A stretch of 64,000 nt of DNA from Temnopleurus reevesii (Eukaryota > Echinodermata > Echinoidea > Temnopleuroida > Temnopleuridae), in contig BQKZ01001732.1 in NCBI GenBank assembly GCA_036244855.1, positions 30,050-94,049 on the forward strand. Reading direction: 5' to 3'. A program made the position numbers and the translations under genes. This document shows positions 12,226 to 23,169 of the stretch, piece by piece; positions within the stretch are counted from its first letter, which is position 1, and each line of letters opens with the position of its first letter. A model generated the notes under the pieces. The model saw only the letters and a program-made list of their open reading frames with translations, searched no databases and was not told where the DNA came from.

Positions 12226-13005
12226 ATCATCATGCAACTACTCCCTAACATGCAAATGACCAACAATAATGGAACCCAGGCAGAAATACTTTCAATATTT
12301 TGCATGGGGGGTTCAGCGTTGAGACGTGGTAGAGAGGATGTTGGGTAGGGGGTGAATCATATACCCCTCTCTTTAACAATACTGCAGCTTCCTAATTATG
12401 AAAATGATCAACCCTGACCAAGGTAAAAATTTGTAGTCAAAGAGCAAGAGAAACCAATCTAAAGTAGATATTCTGTCAATGGTGTTCATTTTTGTAGGGG
12501 AGTAGGGGAGAGGGGTGAGGACTAGGGGTGGAGGGGGCGTTGAATTGGGGTGAGTCTTGTACCCCTTTTCCTCCAAATCCTAGAGCTCCCCTTCATGTAA
12601 CTGAATACCTTTCATTAAGGCATTCATGTTTGTCAAATTGCTCGAGCTTCAAGCTTTTGCCATTTTAAAACTATTTCTTTTACTGAAGGTAGAAGAAGGG
12701 AGGGAGGATGTATGTTGGGTAGGGGTAAGGATTTTGCCCTTCTCTCTAACAATCTTGCAGCTACCCCTTTATGCAAATGACCAACTCTCATCAAGGCAAT
12801 CATGTTTGCCAAATTGCTCGAGCTTCAAGCTTCTGCCATTTTAAAACTATTTTTTTTTACTGGGGGCAGAAGAAGGGACGGAGGATGTGTGTTGGGTGGG
12901 GGTAAGGATTTTGCCCTTCTCTCTAACAATCTTGCAGCTACCCCTTTATGCAAATGACCAACTCTCATCAAGGCAATCATGTTTGCCAAATAGCCCTAGA
13001 GCTCA
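12226..13005. repeat. Tandem satellite, ~176-bp unit
   Basis: CATGTTTGNCAAATTGCTCGAGC-type landmarks fall at 12625, 12801 and 12978 (steps of 176 and 177 bp), and the two complete units are about 95% alike. Two older, more diverged units with GTTGGGTAGGGG and ATGCAAATGACCAAC precede them from about 12226. Small + frames that repeat here (for example 12626-12844 and 12887-13105) are satellite products. Confidence 0.9.
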
Positions 13006-13135
13006 GGCCAGGGCAGACATACTGCCATTGTTGTGCAAATCAAATGAGAAAACACTCTTGTCCAATATGCAAACAAACAAAAGGAGAAGAAAGGGCATTT
13101 CATGAACGAGATTGAATGAAATAGGAATAAGATCA

Positions 13136-14050
13136 CTTGGGATGGGTGCTTTTTGGCAGCCATAATGTCCTTCTAGAACTGATTTGAAAATAATGATTTT
13201 GTACAAACCGTCTGATTGAGCAAGAGGAGTGTAACAAACGTCACTTTTACGCCTTTTTATTCTAAAAGTTACTGCAATTTTGAGTTAGCATTGTCCGTTT
13301 TCAGGAATTGGGAATTGGCAAGGACTGCTTAGATTTCATATATGTTGTTTATGCTTACTAAATCAGGGGCTTTCTTACTCAGAGGAAATCAATACATACC
13401 CCTTGTATATTAGAAATTGATAGTAATATTCACTTTAATTAAAGAAATATCTCTTTGTTTTCAAAAACAAAAAAGGAAGAATGAGTATACTTCTCAATAT
13501 GGTATGATGTGGTTTTGACTATTCTTCTTGTTGCATCCTCCTTCATAGTTGAAAGTTAAAGATATATTCTGGTATTTGTTAAAAAAANACTTGGGATGGG
13601 TGCTTTTTGGCAGCCATAATGTCCTTCTGGAACTGATTTGAAAATAATGATTTTGTAGAAACTGTCAGATTGGGCGAGAGGGATGGAACATATGTCACTT
13701 GTTCATATTTTTATTGTAAAAGGTACTGCAATTTCTCTCACTATATATGGACACATGATTTCGCATTCTCACATATTAGAAATTGGCAAAGACTGCTCAT
13801 ATTTCATTTATTCTATGTGTTTACTAAATCAGGGGCTCGCTAAAAGAGGAAACGGCACATTCCTCTTGTATACTAGAAATTTATTGTAGCATTCATTTCC
13901 CTTAAATAGATATCTCTTTGTTTTCAAAAGCAACAAAAAAAAAGGAAAAATAAGTCTATCCTTATTCATTTAATACTTAATAACTATTCTCTTCTTTGCA
14001 TTCTCCTTCATAGTTGAAAATTAAAGAGCAACTTTCTTGGGATTTATAAA
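13136..14050. repeat. ~450-bp duplicated block joined by a single N
   Basis: ACTTGGGATGGGTGCTTTTT starts both the left copy (about 13136-13587) and the right copy (13589-14050). They stay collinear to the CTCCTTCATAGTTGAAA stretch with roughly 15% divergence and indels. The junction is the N at 13588. This pattern suggests two haplotypes placed in tandem, but a real old tandem duplication is possible. Confidence 0.75.
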
Positions 14051-14714
14051 GTTTACAGCTCCAAACTTCTTGGAAAGACTGTATTTATCAAAAGATGTTA
14101 AATTCATACAAGCAAAATTTGCAATCGCCATTTGCAAGTAGAGCAGTGTTAAGGATGTCAAAGTTCATCATTAGGAGCTAAAACCAACAGCGACTCTCAC
14201 TCAAATTTCCTAAAAAGGAATAAAACAAATTCCACTGACCACTCATGGTATCCACTTCACTCCCCTGTGGTCAACCAAATTGGCACAGAAATGGTCAAAC
14301 ATTGGTCCAGAGATGGCCAAACATTGGTCTAGCAATGGTCAGCGACTTGGACAAATGGGAGCTAAGACTTTGAGAAAACTGGACAACCATTAGTCTATTG
14401 TTTGGAGATGAATTCTTGAGTCAATACTGAGCTATTCTTGTGAGTTTCACTGAATGTTTGGGATTGTTGGCGTGTACATTACAAGATGGTTGCAAGGGGG
14501 CTTGAAATGTACAACATAGGCATGTGAGAGATTTGGTGCAAACATGAATTCATCACATTTTGGGGACAGGAATTTGATAACATTAAAAATTGGTTTTTGA
14601 GGAGCAGAAAATGTAAAACATAGAACTCAAACAACTAACAAACTCACTCTTTCAATATATCTCTATTTTTTCGAACATATTTTCTTTTGATTTTCCATCC
14701 TCTTATATTATAAA
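14051..14714. other. Non-coding stretch with short ~23-bp repeats
   Basis: At about 14280-14345, ATGGTCAAACATTGGTCNAG recurs in three degenerate copies. Nothing else was recognised. Confidence 0.4.
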
Positions 14715-14833
14715 AGGGCTTGAACTTCACTTTTCCTTTAGGGAGCACGCTAGGCTACCCAACTGACTTTCTAAGGAGCCCATTGCAGTTTTGTGGCGCC
14801 ATTTGACATCGGGCTCCCTCTAAAGTCAAGCCC
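14715..14833. mobile_element. Short MITE with AGGGCTTGA ends
   Basis: It begins AGGGCTTGAACTT and ends AGTCAAGCCCT in inverted orientation. A second inner inverted pair is TTTAGGGAGC and GGGCTCCCTCTAAA. About 119 bp, non-coding. The ends recall CAGGG-type hAT or related elements, which is a weak inference. Confidence 0.6.
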
Positions 14834-16195
14834 TGAATATATTGATCTATCTATACTAAAATAATAATTAATAATACTACATAATATCTATTAGGCACTT
14901 ACTACGGATGTTTCTGTGCGCTAAAAGAGGAGAAAAAATAACAATTTTAGGCGTAATTTTCATACTGTTTTACAATCTCAACTATATCTATACCTTTGTC
15001 CCCCTTTCTCTCTCTCTCTCACAAACACACGAAGGAAAAAATCTCCATCCTCCTTTCTATCCATTATCTATCTACATTATATCTTTAATTTACTTTCCAT
15101 CAGAAAATTTTAAAACACATCCTAACAATCAATAGCACCTGAGTTAATATCCAGAGGGTTTGAAACATTCCATGGAAGCATGCATTTTTGTGTGATTTTA
15201 TGATTTCGACTGCAAATACCCCCTCTTTGTCTCATTCTCTTTCTGTATTCATTTTGAAAAATCTAATTTAGGCAACACCACAAATAGCTCTCTCTAGGGA
15301 ATACTACTAGTATTACTGTGTACAAAACATTCTCTGTGTGTGTTTCTTTAACGTCAGTATTGACAATGTTGTAATGTTCTGGTTAAGAAAGAAACTGAAG
15401 GAAAACACAGTAAAGGCTTCATTCTTCCTCGGTGGTAGGGTGCAAAAAATGTGTTGGAAAACAGAAGGATAAATATCACAATAGAAGATTATTTGTTAAA
15501 ACTTATATTTCCAAGTTAAACAAGTATTCTTTTATTGAACACTTCTTCAACTGTAAAATTATTGTTACACACAATTATTAATACACATAAAATTTCATTT
15601 TGGAATGTGTTCCAGGGCCCTATGGAAAACCACCTAGAAAAATGAATAAATAAATAAATAAATAAATAGCTGCTGATAACAGGTATTAAAATGAATACCA
15701 GTAGATCCGTTCTTGGCATAAATTAATTACTCTGCCTTTTCATCTGCACAGAAATATTAAAATACATTATATGGAATACCCTGAACTTTTTGTTTAGGGG
15801 AAAACTTATATTTCTGTTTACATTACATCATATGGGCCTAAAGCATGTAACTAGGATGGATACAAAAACAGACTCCTTTCAGCAGTTGAGAAGACTAATA
15901 TTGACGACCATTTTTGTGTATTCTTATACAACGTCATTTAAAAGAGTAAACGCTTCAAATAGATAACTGCCAACAAGCCAATTATGTAGTAAACATGGCA
16001 AAGAGATTATAGCGGATAAAGTGATTTTTTGGAAAATGCAAGCTAAACGGCAATCATTTTATACAAAGCACGAAATGAGATGATTGGTTAATTGACATTT
16101 TTGTTCTTTTTTCCTCTGCCTATCTTCATCTTCTCTCAGTTATGATTCCCTCTTCTTTTTCTATTGATTCTCCTTCTCCTCTTGCTTCCTCTTTT
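14834..16195. other. Non-coding stretch with microsatellites
   Basis: Holds a (TC)n run near 15006-15022 and an (AAAT)n run at about 15640-15669. No exon or RNA signal seen. Confidence 0.4.
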
Positions 16196-16225
16196 CTAAT
16201 ACATCATCACCATCATCATCATAAC

Positions 16226-16275
<50 letters not shown>

Positions 16276-16378
16276 CCATCACCATCATCATCACCATCAC
16301 CATCATCATCGTCATCATCATCATCATCATCACCTTCACCACCATCAAAATCATCATCATCATCATAATCACCATCAC
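16196..16378. repeat. (CAT)n microsatellite, left part
   Basis: Long imperfect CAT/CAC array. In frame it gives a poly-His ORF, which is an artefact of the repeat. The array continues at 16426-16518 beyond the adapter. Confidence 0.95.
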
Positions 16379-16416
16379 CTGTCTCTTATACACATCTAGA
16401 TGTGTATAAGAGACAG
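16379..16416. other. Illumina Nextera junction adapter (contamination)
   Basis: CTGTCTCTTATACACATCT followed at once by its reverse complement AGATGTGTATAAGAGACAG. These are the two 19-bp Tn5 mosaic ends as they occur back to back in a Nextera mate-pair circularisation junction. The match is exact over 38 bp. It is not part of the organism's genome. Confidence 0.98.
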
Positions 16417-16485
16417 CATGAAAANATCATCACCATCACCATCATCATCGTCATCATCATCATCGCCATCACCATCACCACCATC

Positions 16486-16517
<32 letters not shown>

Positions 16518-16518
16518 G
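16417..16518. repeat. (CAT)n microsatellite, right part with single N
   Basis: After the adapter and an N at 16425, a stretch with CACCATCACCATCATCATCG, GTCATCATCATCATC and CACCATCAAAATCATC repeats the order seen at about 16278-16363. The right part is therefore probably a second reading of the left part and not additional genomic length. Confidence 0.85.
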
Positions 16519-17199
16519 ATTTCCTCCTCCCTAAAAGCTTCCGCATTTCTGCTCTTTCTTGACTTTATCATCTTTTTGTCTCTCTCTCATCTTTCATGGA
16601 CAACAATACGAACAATATTTCTTCTAAAAATTACTTGAACTCGTTTTCAGTTGAGTTTTGGGTTTAATCGAAATGAAAAAAATGGGGAACCAGGGAAGGG
16701 ATAAGACACATGGGAAGAAGAAAGGAGAATAGAATAATGATCAGGAAGGAAAGAAAGAAGAAATAGGATCCAAGGATGGAGAATGGGTTTGAATAGGGAA
16801 TACAGTTTGGGGTTAAAATGTTCAAGAATTGGCAAAAAGAAAGTGAATCTTCAAATTATGTTATCAACGAGAACCGCAGGGGAGGTTACATTCCATAGTA
16901 GAATACTCTCATTTTCATTAAATGCTTACGACATGAATCTACATTTTCCATTCACTGTACATGGTCCCCATCCATCAAAACAGATATTTTGACAAACTGT
17001 CATTTCATCCGCCATTCAGCGCCCACTTTGCACAGAAACCTTATTAGAGAAAAGGCTGATTTAAGCGAACCCTTTGGATTATCTGTGACTGGTCACCTAA
17101 TTGAGCCAGACAGCATTTAGTCTAGACTTCAGACATCACTTTCATATTAAAAACAATAATAATCAAAGCCTTGAACAAGCCTATCCACTCTCTTCCATT
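16519..17199. other. Non-coding stretch, nothing recognised
   Basis: Mixed composition. Frames here are short and lack splice context. Confidence 0.35.
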
Positions 17200-17210
17200 A
17201 ACAGAAATAA

Positions 17211-17425
17211 TGCAAAAGACAATATTTTCACATACATACATACATTTTAGCGAATTCACTGAATTTCACACCTTTTCACACATTAGCGAGCTTTTATCAT
17301 CACGTTTTGAAAGATTATTGAACACAAGTCTATTGGGCATTCTAAAGAGTTACAATTTTTAGTGAATTCATGGTGGCTAAATTCATGAAAATAAAACCCC
17401 AGTGAAAATTTCAGCTGAGACCGTA
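17211..17425. mobile_element. Diverged MITE of the CTGTATAAGC family
   Basis: It shares with 62148-62346 the AATATTTT...GCGAATT, ACACATTAGCGAGC, TTCATGGTGGC and AATAAAACCCCAG...AAATTTCAGC blocks in the same order. The left end is degraded. It is the counterpart of 19288-19499 in the duplicated block. Confidence 0.7.
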
Positions 17426-18667
17426 GTCAATTCTGACCGATTGCCTCATAAAATACCTCTCCCTCTCTGGAACCGACTAACTATAGCATTGACCATGTGC
17501 ACTTATTACTCAGACATAATATTGCATAATATACATGCCAATGTACTAGACAGGGTGGGCGTGTGGGGAATTAGAATGGGGATGAAATAGGGATGCGTTT
17601 AATTGCAGATGAGCTTTTTAATCTCTTTTTATGAATCAGGATGAATAGAAGGTGGAAGACACTAAGCTCATTAACCTAAGTGGTTGGCCTAGACATCTAA
17701 CCCATTACCTTAACTTTGGTCAAGTACTTTTTTTCCTCTATGAAGCATTATTTGGGGAAGCATTTTTCTTTTTTTGGATTTGGAAAGTAAAACGAACCAA
17801 CTTAGGGGTATATCAGAAATAGCTATTTCTGGTAAATTGCACTTACTTTCTATCATAACCATCTTAAAAACATGCCCTTTCCCCCCTATACTCTTTAAGG
17901 GGAACAAAATTCCCCAATATTTTCCCTGATGAATTTTAAAAATTACATTATAATTTTGTCAAAATAATTCACTCAATCTCGATAACCATGATAACCATAT
18001 CAATATTTCTTCATATTACCTGATTTTTCCCTAGCTGGAAAATAGTAAACTCCAAATATAGCATCAATCCTGTCTATAAAAAAATTAAGTAAATTTTGCC
18101 TGATAATATTTTAATGGACATGATGTAATAAATTATTCCCATCTTGGCGGAAAAAAAGCCCCATTACCTAGTTATTTATCCGATAATGGAGTGTTTTCAT
18201 TTTTGGTGAACCTTAAATTGATCATTCTTAACAAAAATTTGGGTGTAATCTTTCACATTTTTAGTATAAATTCATCCAAAACAGACCAAATATTACAAAA
18301 TTCCTGACTAACATTACACATTTCAGACAAGGAACTACCCATTAATATTGTAACTATTATGTGACAAAATTCCCATATATTGTATAAAAATGCCAATTAC
18401 AAAATTACAGTTTACCTGATATCATTCATATAGACTAATATTAGGCATTTTGCAACCAATTTGGGGAATATTTATTCATGTTTAGTACAAAATTGTCCCC
18501 AATGAGCAAAATGTTATCCCATTATGAAAGAAACATTATCCATTTTAACAAAGAACTAGTCAGACACGTTATTACAGAGCATTTAAATATCACAACATAT
18601 GTTGTGGTGTATCTGTTTTACATTATTAAACGAATCTTCAATAGGAACAGCCATTAAATATGAGTTG

Positions 18668-18807
18668 TTAAGCCCCAGTCACATAGGGCCCCGGAAGCAA
18701 CACGATTCACCCCGACTCTTTGTTAATTCACAGTTATCTGCCTCAGAACAACGAGTCGAGTCGGGTGAATTGTGTTGCTTCCGGGGTCCTATGTGACCGG
18801 GGCTTTA
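18668..18807. mobile_element. 140-bp foldback element, TTAAGCCCC ends
   Basis: The left arm TTAAGCCCCAGTCACATAGG matches the inverted right arm (CCTATGTGACCGGGGCTTTA) with two or three mismatches. Pairing continues through GAAGCAACACGATTCACCC, giving arms of roughly 55 bp and a short loop. The corresponding place in the right-hand block (near 20746-20782) lacks it, so the insertion is specific to one copy. Confidence 0.85.
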
Positions 18808-19074
18808 GGCTTGTCCTTCCCTAACCCTAACTAAAATTCAAACTCGGTGGAAATCCAACAACAAAGCTAGACCACTTCAAAATAAATAGACAAATGAAGG
18901 ACAAGGGATTAGAAATGGTCAATTGAAATGAAATAAAAATGAAAGAAGTCTACACATAGGCAACCAATAGGCACCCTGGGAGTGATTTATCAAATTATCA
19001 GCAAAATATAATGACAGTTTATGGCCTCATTGATTACAAGCAAATGAAGTGAAAAGTATTTGTACTGTCGCTGA

Positions 19075-19190
19075 TTGTTTTTTTTTTTCTGTATCTATGT
19101 AATTCTTATCTTTTCTCTCTATCTCTCTGTCTCTCTCTCTCTTTTTTTTTCTCTCTCTCTCTCTCTCTACTTTTCTCTCCTTCCCTCACT
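19075..19190. repeat. CT-rich low-complexity tract
   Basis: (CT)n and T runs. The duplicated copy is at about 21430-21570 and differs in length and interruptions, as expected for allelic microsatellites. Confidence 0.9.
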
Positions 19191-19287
19191 CCATTTCCTT
19201 TCCTCCTCTCTTCCTTTCCAAGCTTCTTTTCAGTTCTCAACACAATTACGCACTTATGTAGCTATANAATCTCTTGTGGCAGAAATA

Positions 19288-19499
19288 CTGTAAAAGCCAA
19301 TATTTTCAGGTTTATAAATTTCACCGAATTCACTGAATTTCAGATCTTTTCACACAATAGCGAGCTTCTATTTTCATGTTTTGATAGATTATTGCTCACA
19401 AGTCTATGGGCATTCTTAAGAGTTAAAATCTGAAGAATTCATGGTCGCGAAATTGGTGAAAAAAAAATAAAACCCCAGCAAAAATTTCAGCTGAGACAG
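19288..19499. mobile_element. MITE, CTGTAAAAGCC...GACAG, TA target
   Basis: Flanked by TA at 19286-19287 and 19500-19501. Better preserved than its partner at 17211-17425. It belongs to the same family as 4003-4201 and 62148-62346 by shared internal blocks. Confidence 0.8.
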
Positions 19500-20781
19500 T
19501 AGTTAATTTTGACAGATATAAAATATCCCTCCCTCTCTGGAACCTACTAACTAAAGCATTGACCAAGTGCACTTATTACTCAGACATAATTTGCATAATA
19601 TGCATGCCGAAGTACTAGACAGGGTGGGCCTGTGGGGAATTAAAACAGGGTTGAAATAGGGATGCATTTAATTGCAGATGAGCTTTTTTAATCTCTTTTT
19701 ATGAAACAGGATGAATAGAAGGTGGATGGCACTAAGCTCATTAACCTAAGTGGTTGGCCTAGACATCTAACCCATTACTTTAACTTTGGTCAAGTACTTT
19801 TTTTCCTCTATGAAGCATTATTTGGGGAAGCATTACTTATTTTGGGTTTGGAAAATAAAATAAAATAGCTTTCTCATCATATACTTTCATTACTCATGCA
19901 TAAAACATGTGCACATACTGTTGGTATATCATAAATAGTAATTTCTAGCAAATTGCACTTACTTTCTGTCATAATCATCCAATAGACATGCCCTGTTCCC
20001 CTACACTATTTGAGGCAAAACAAATTTCCCAAATTTTGTTCTCGATAACCAAATCAATATTTCGTCAAATTCCCTGATTTTTCCCCGGCTAGAAAATACT
20101 TAAATATTTTTTTTTACATTTTGCAAATAGAGTGTCAACCTTGCCTATATAAAAGTTCAGTGAATTTTACCTGATAATATTGCAATGGACATGTACGAAA
20201 ATATTCCCATGTTTGGGAAAAAATCCAAATTACCCAACTGTAATTTACCCAATAATGGGGTGCTGTCATCATTGGGGAGCCTTAAATTGGGCATTCATAA
20301 CAGCATTTGGGAATAATCTTTCACATTTTCTGTACATATTTATTCAAAATAGGCCAAATATCATGCAATTCTTGAATAATAAAACTCATTTCAGACAAAG
20401 AACTACCCATTTTTTGTCTGATTAGGGTAATATTGTAACTACTGTAAAATGTTCCCATGTTGTATAAAAATGCCGAATTATTACAAAATTATAATTTACC
20501 AGATAATGAGGTGCGGTAATCACTCATGTAAACTAAGATTAGGCATTTTGCAACCATCTTTAGGAATATTTTATCATGTTTAGTACAAAATTGTCCTAAA
20601 TGGGCAAAATTTTATCTCATTATGGAAGAAACATCCATTCTAAGAAAGAACTAGTCAGACACATTATATTACAGAGCATTTAAATATCGTAACATATTTT
20701 GTGATTATTGGAAAAAATCTTCCATAACAACAACCATTAAATGTGAGTCAGACAAGGATTGTCTTCTCCCGAACCCTCACT

Positions 20782-21157
20782 AAGGTAGGGTTTACACTCA
20801 TAGCCGAAACCTTAAGATTTCAGGAACTAAGACGGTCCTATATGGAAGCTTATACGTGCAGCACAAAGGCAAGTTATGGTCAAAAAGGGGAGAAGGCAGT
20901 TTGTACAAACTCGCCTTGGTGCCTTGTTTAAGACAGGAAGAAGAGAAGACGACTTTTAAAAACTCGCCTTGGTGCCTTGTTTAAGACAGGAAGAAGAGAA
21001 GACGACTTTTAAAAACTTGCCTTGGTGCCTTGTTTAAGACAGGAAGAAGAGAAGACGACTTTTAAAAACTCACCTACGTGCTGCACATATAGGCTTCCGT
21101 AAAAGTGACGTAGTTTCTGGTACCTTGAAATTTCGGGTCTAAGTCTGAACCCTACTT
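20782..21157. mobile_element. MITE with AAGTAGGGTT-like ends
   Basis: The left end AAGGTAGGGTTTACACTCA and the inverted right end AAGTAGGGTTCAGACTTAG match over about 28 bp to a shared CCGAAA. The left-hand block reads straight through this position (near 18828-18838), so the element is an insertion in one copy. It has no coding capacity. Confidence 0.75.
20907..21075. repeat. 53-bp minisatellite inside a MITE, ~3 units
   Basis: ACTCGCCTTGGTGCCTTGTT at about 20910 recurs every 53 bp (20963, 21016, then a partial at 21069). The full units are almost identical. Confidence 0.95.
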
Positions 21158-21646
21158 AAAATTCAAACTCTACAGAAATTCAACAACAAAGCGAGACCAC
21201 TTCAAAATAAATAGACAAATGAAGGACAAGGGATTAGAAATGGTCAATTGAAATGAAATAAAAATGAAAGAAGTCTACACATAGACAACGAATGGGCACC
21301 CTGGGAGTGATTTATCAATTTATCAACAAAATATAATGACAGTTTATGGCCTCATTGATTACAAGCAAATGAAGTGAAAAGTATTTGTACTGTCGCCAAT
21401 TGTTTTTTTATTTCTATATCTATGTGATTCTTTGTATCTCATCTTCTCACTCTCTCTCAACCCACTCTCTCACTCTCTCTTTCTGTCTCTCTCTGTCTCT
21501 ATATCTCTCTGTGTCTTTCTGTCTGTCTCTCTCTCTCTGTCTGTCTCTCTATCTCTCTCTCTACTTCTCTTTCCTTCCCTCACTCTGTTTCCTTTCCAAG
21601 CATCTTTTTCAGTTCTCAACACAATTACGCACTTATGTAGCTATAT

Positions 21647-21984
21647 CTCCTTTCTTCCTCCTTTCTGTATTTCTTCCCTTTTAGCATTTTACATGAAATA
21701 TCACAGACTTTTAAAAAAATTGCTGTAGATCAGTAAAACCAAGTAGACTTCAATGAAACCAGACAGTAGTAAATTACAACTCAACACAAAAATGCTTCTC
21801 CTTCAAAGCTAAAATAACCTACCATAAAAATCAACAACAAAGATGCAAGAAATTGAATGCAAACCTGAAGGATGAAAGTTTTAACATGTTTGAAGACAGA
21901 CAAACAAACATATAAATATCTGCATCTTTCCATGCTGATCTTCTAATCTCTATGAGATGAATATTTTTCAAGGTGATGTACACA
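21647..21984. other. Non-coding stretch, nothing recognised
   Basis: AT-rich, with no exon or RNA signal. Confidence 0.35.
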
Positions 21985-22590
21985 ACATCATTAAGGCAAA
22001 ATAATTATTTGCATGCCCTCCACCGACCAACGCTCTAAAATGGCCCAACCTAAACTTATTTTTGTTTGCTTTTCACTAAAATTGAAAAATAAGAGTAAAA
22101 TTATAAATGTGAAATGTGACCTGAAAAGACATTTCTAAAATGCTCTTAGGTTGTTCATCCCTTCGAAGTCTTATTTTCCTCAAGAATTGTATAAATGGTT
22201 TTAAAACAATGAAAAAAGAATAGTAAAAATATTTCAACCTACCAACGCTTTTTTGTCAAAAATTGGCATAGACGAGCATCCAAACAATTATTTTTTGCCT
22301 AATAACATGGCGAAGAGGTGACAAGTACCCAGACCAATTTCCTGGTGCCATCATTGACCCATCATCCCCTTTTTAGTATTATTTTACCCCAAGAATTGTG
22401 TAAATTGTTTTCAAAAAATAAAAATTAATAGTAATCCCTTTTTTTAAACTGACCAATACCTTTTTCTGAAAATGTCATTGGAGAGCATCTAAACAATTTT
22501 GTTTTGCCTAATAACCTGTCAAAGAGGTGACAAGGTACCTAGTCCAATTACTTGGTGCCATCACAAACCCATCTCAAGATTTAGCTGTTG
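21985..22590. repeat. Degenerate repeat, ~210-250-bp unit, 3 copies
   Basis: ACCAACGCT or ACCAATACC followed by a GAGCATCNAAACAATT segment and GCCTAATAACNTGNCNAAGAGGTGACAAG recurs at about 22026, 22243 and 22450. Related fragments with GCCCTNNACCGACNAA occur near 46615-46640 and GACCAACCACC near 52886, which suggests a dispersed family. Confidence 0.65.
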
Positions 22591-22885
22591 GATTATTACT
22601 AGAACTCTTTGTCTAACTGTCTTTATTGGCAATGCATCTCCTTGAATAGCTTTTTTCCTCCTCCATTTTGTTTCTCAAAAAATCACCTAACTCTAAAATA
22701 GCCTCCACTGCTTCTTAGTGGGCCTATGCAGAAAGAAAAGTTCTTTTCATGAGCTGAAAATTAATGGGGTGTGACTTTGAGATGAACATCCACAAAAACA
22801 CAAAGTAGTGGGGTGGTACATGTACATGTTTATACAAGTTACACAACATTGCACATATATTTAAAGATTGTGTTATTTGCATGTG

Positions 22886-23169
22886 GAGGCCCCGTGGTGT
22901 AGTGGTTCTGACTCTTGCCTTCCAACCAGAGGGTCGTAGGTTCCAATTCCATCCAAGGCATTAATTTCCTTCAGCAAAAAATTCATCTACATTGTGCTGC
23001 ACTCAACCCAGGTGAGGCAAATGGGTACCTGGCAGGAATATTTATTCCTTGAAATGCCATGTGCGCTTGTGTACACCACGCTAAAGCCAGGGTAATAATA
23101 ATGCAAAGCGCCTTGAGCACTCAGCAGGGTGGATACGTGCGCTATATAAATTGCATTATCCTTATTCAT
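22886..23169 (+). repeat. Full tRNA-derived SINE
   Basis: The head has a tRNA-like promoter: an A box TGGTGTAGTGGTT and a B box GGTTCCAATTCC. The segment between them (GCCTTCCAA) looks like a tRNA-Gly(UCC)-type anticodon loop, which is a weak resemblance. The body and the GCGCTATATAAAT tail match the copy at 1-226. It would be transcribed by RNA polymerase III if active. The B box has substitutions relative to GGTTCGANTCC, so it may be an old copy. Confidence 0.9.

Larger units (their letters stand above)
17200..19266. repeat. 2-kb duplicated block, left copy
   Basis: It is collinear with 19268-21646. Shared landmarks, in order, are the MITE ending in CAGCTGAGACNGTAGT, the CCCTCTCTGGAAC segment, CTAAGCTCATTAACCTAAGTG, GGTCAAGTACTTTTTTTCC, ~190-bp units with TTTACCTGATA-type motifs (17900-18560), and CAACAACAAAGC through to GCACTTATGTAGCTATA. 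Divergence is about 5-12% with indels. The copies meet at the N at 19267. Confidence 0.85.
19268..21646. repeat. 2-kb duplicated block, right copy
   Basis: Counterpart of 17200-19266 (see that entry). It is longer, mainly because it contains a ~376-bp MITE with an internal minisatellite, and it lacks the 140-bp foldback found in the left copy. Confidence 0.85.

Noticed and set aside
16142..16399. Poly-histidine ORF
   Set aside because: Translation of a (CAT)n microsatellite running into adapter sequence.
22886..22960. tRNA gene at the SINE head
   Set aside because: A and B boxes are present but the cloverleaf is not complete, and the sequence continues into a SINE body shared with 1-226.
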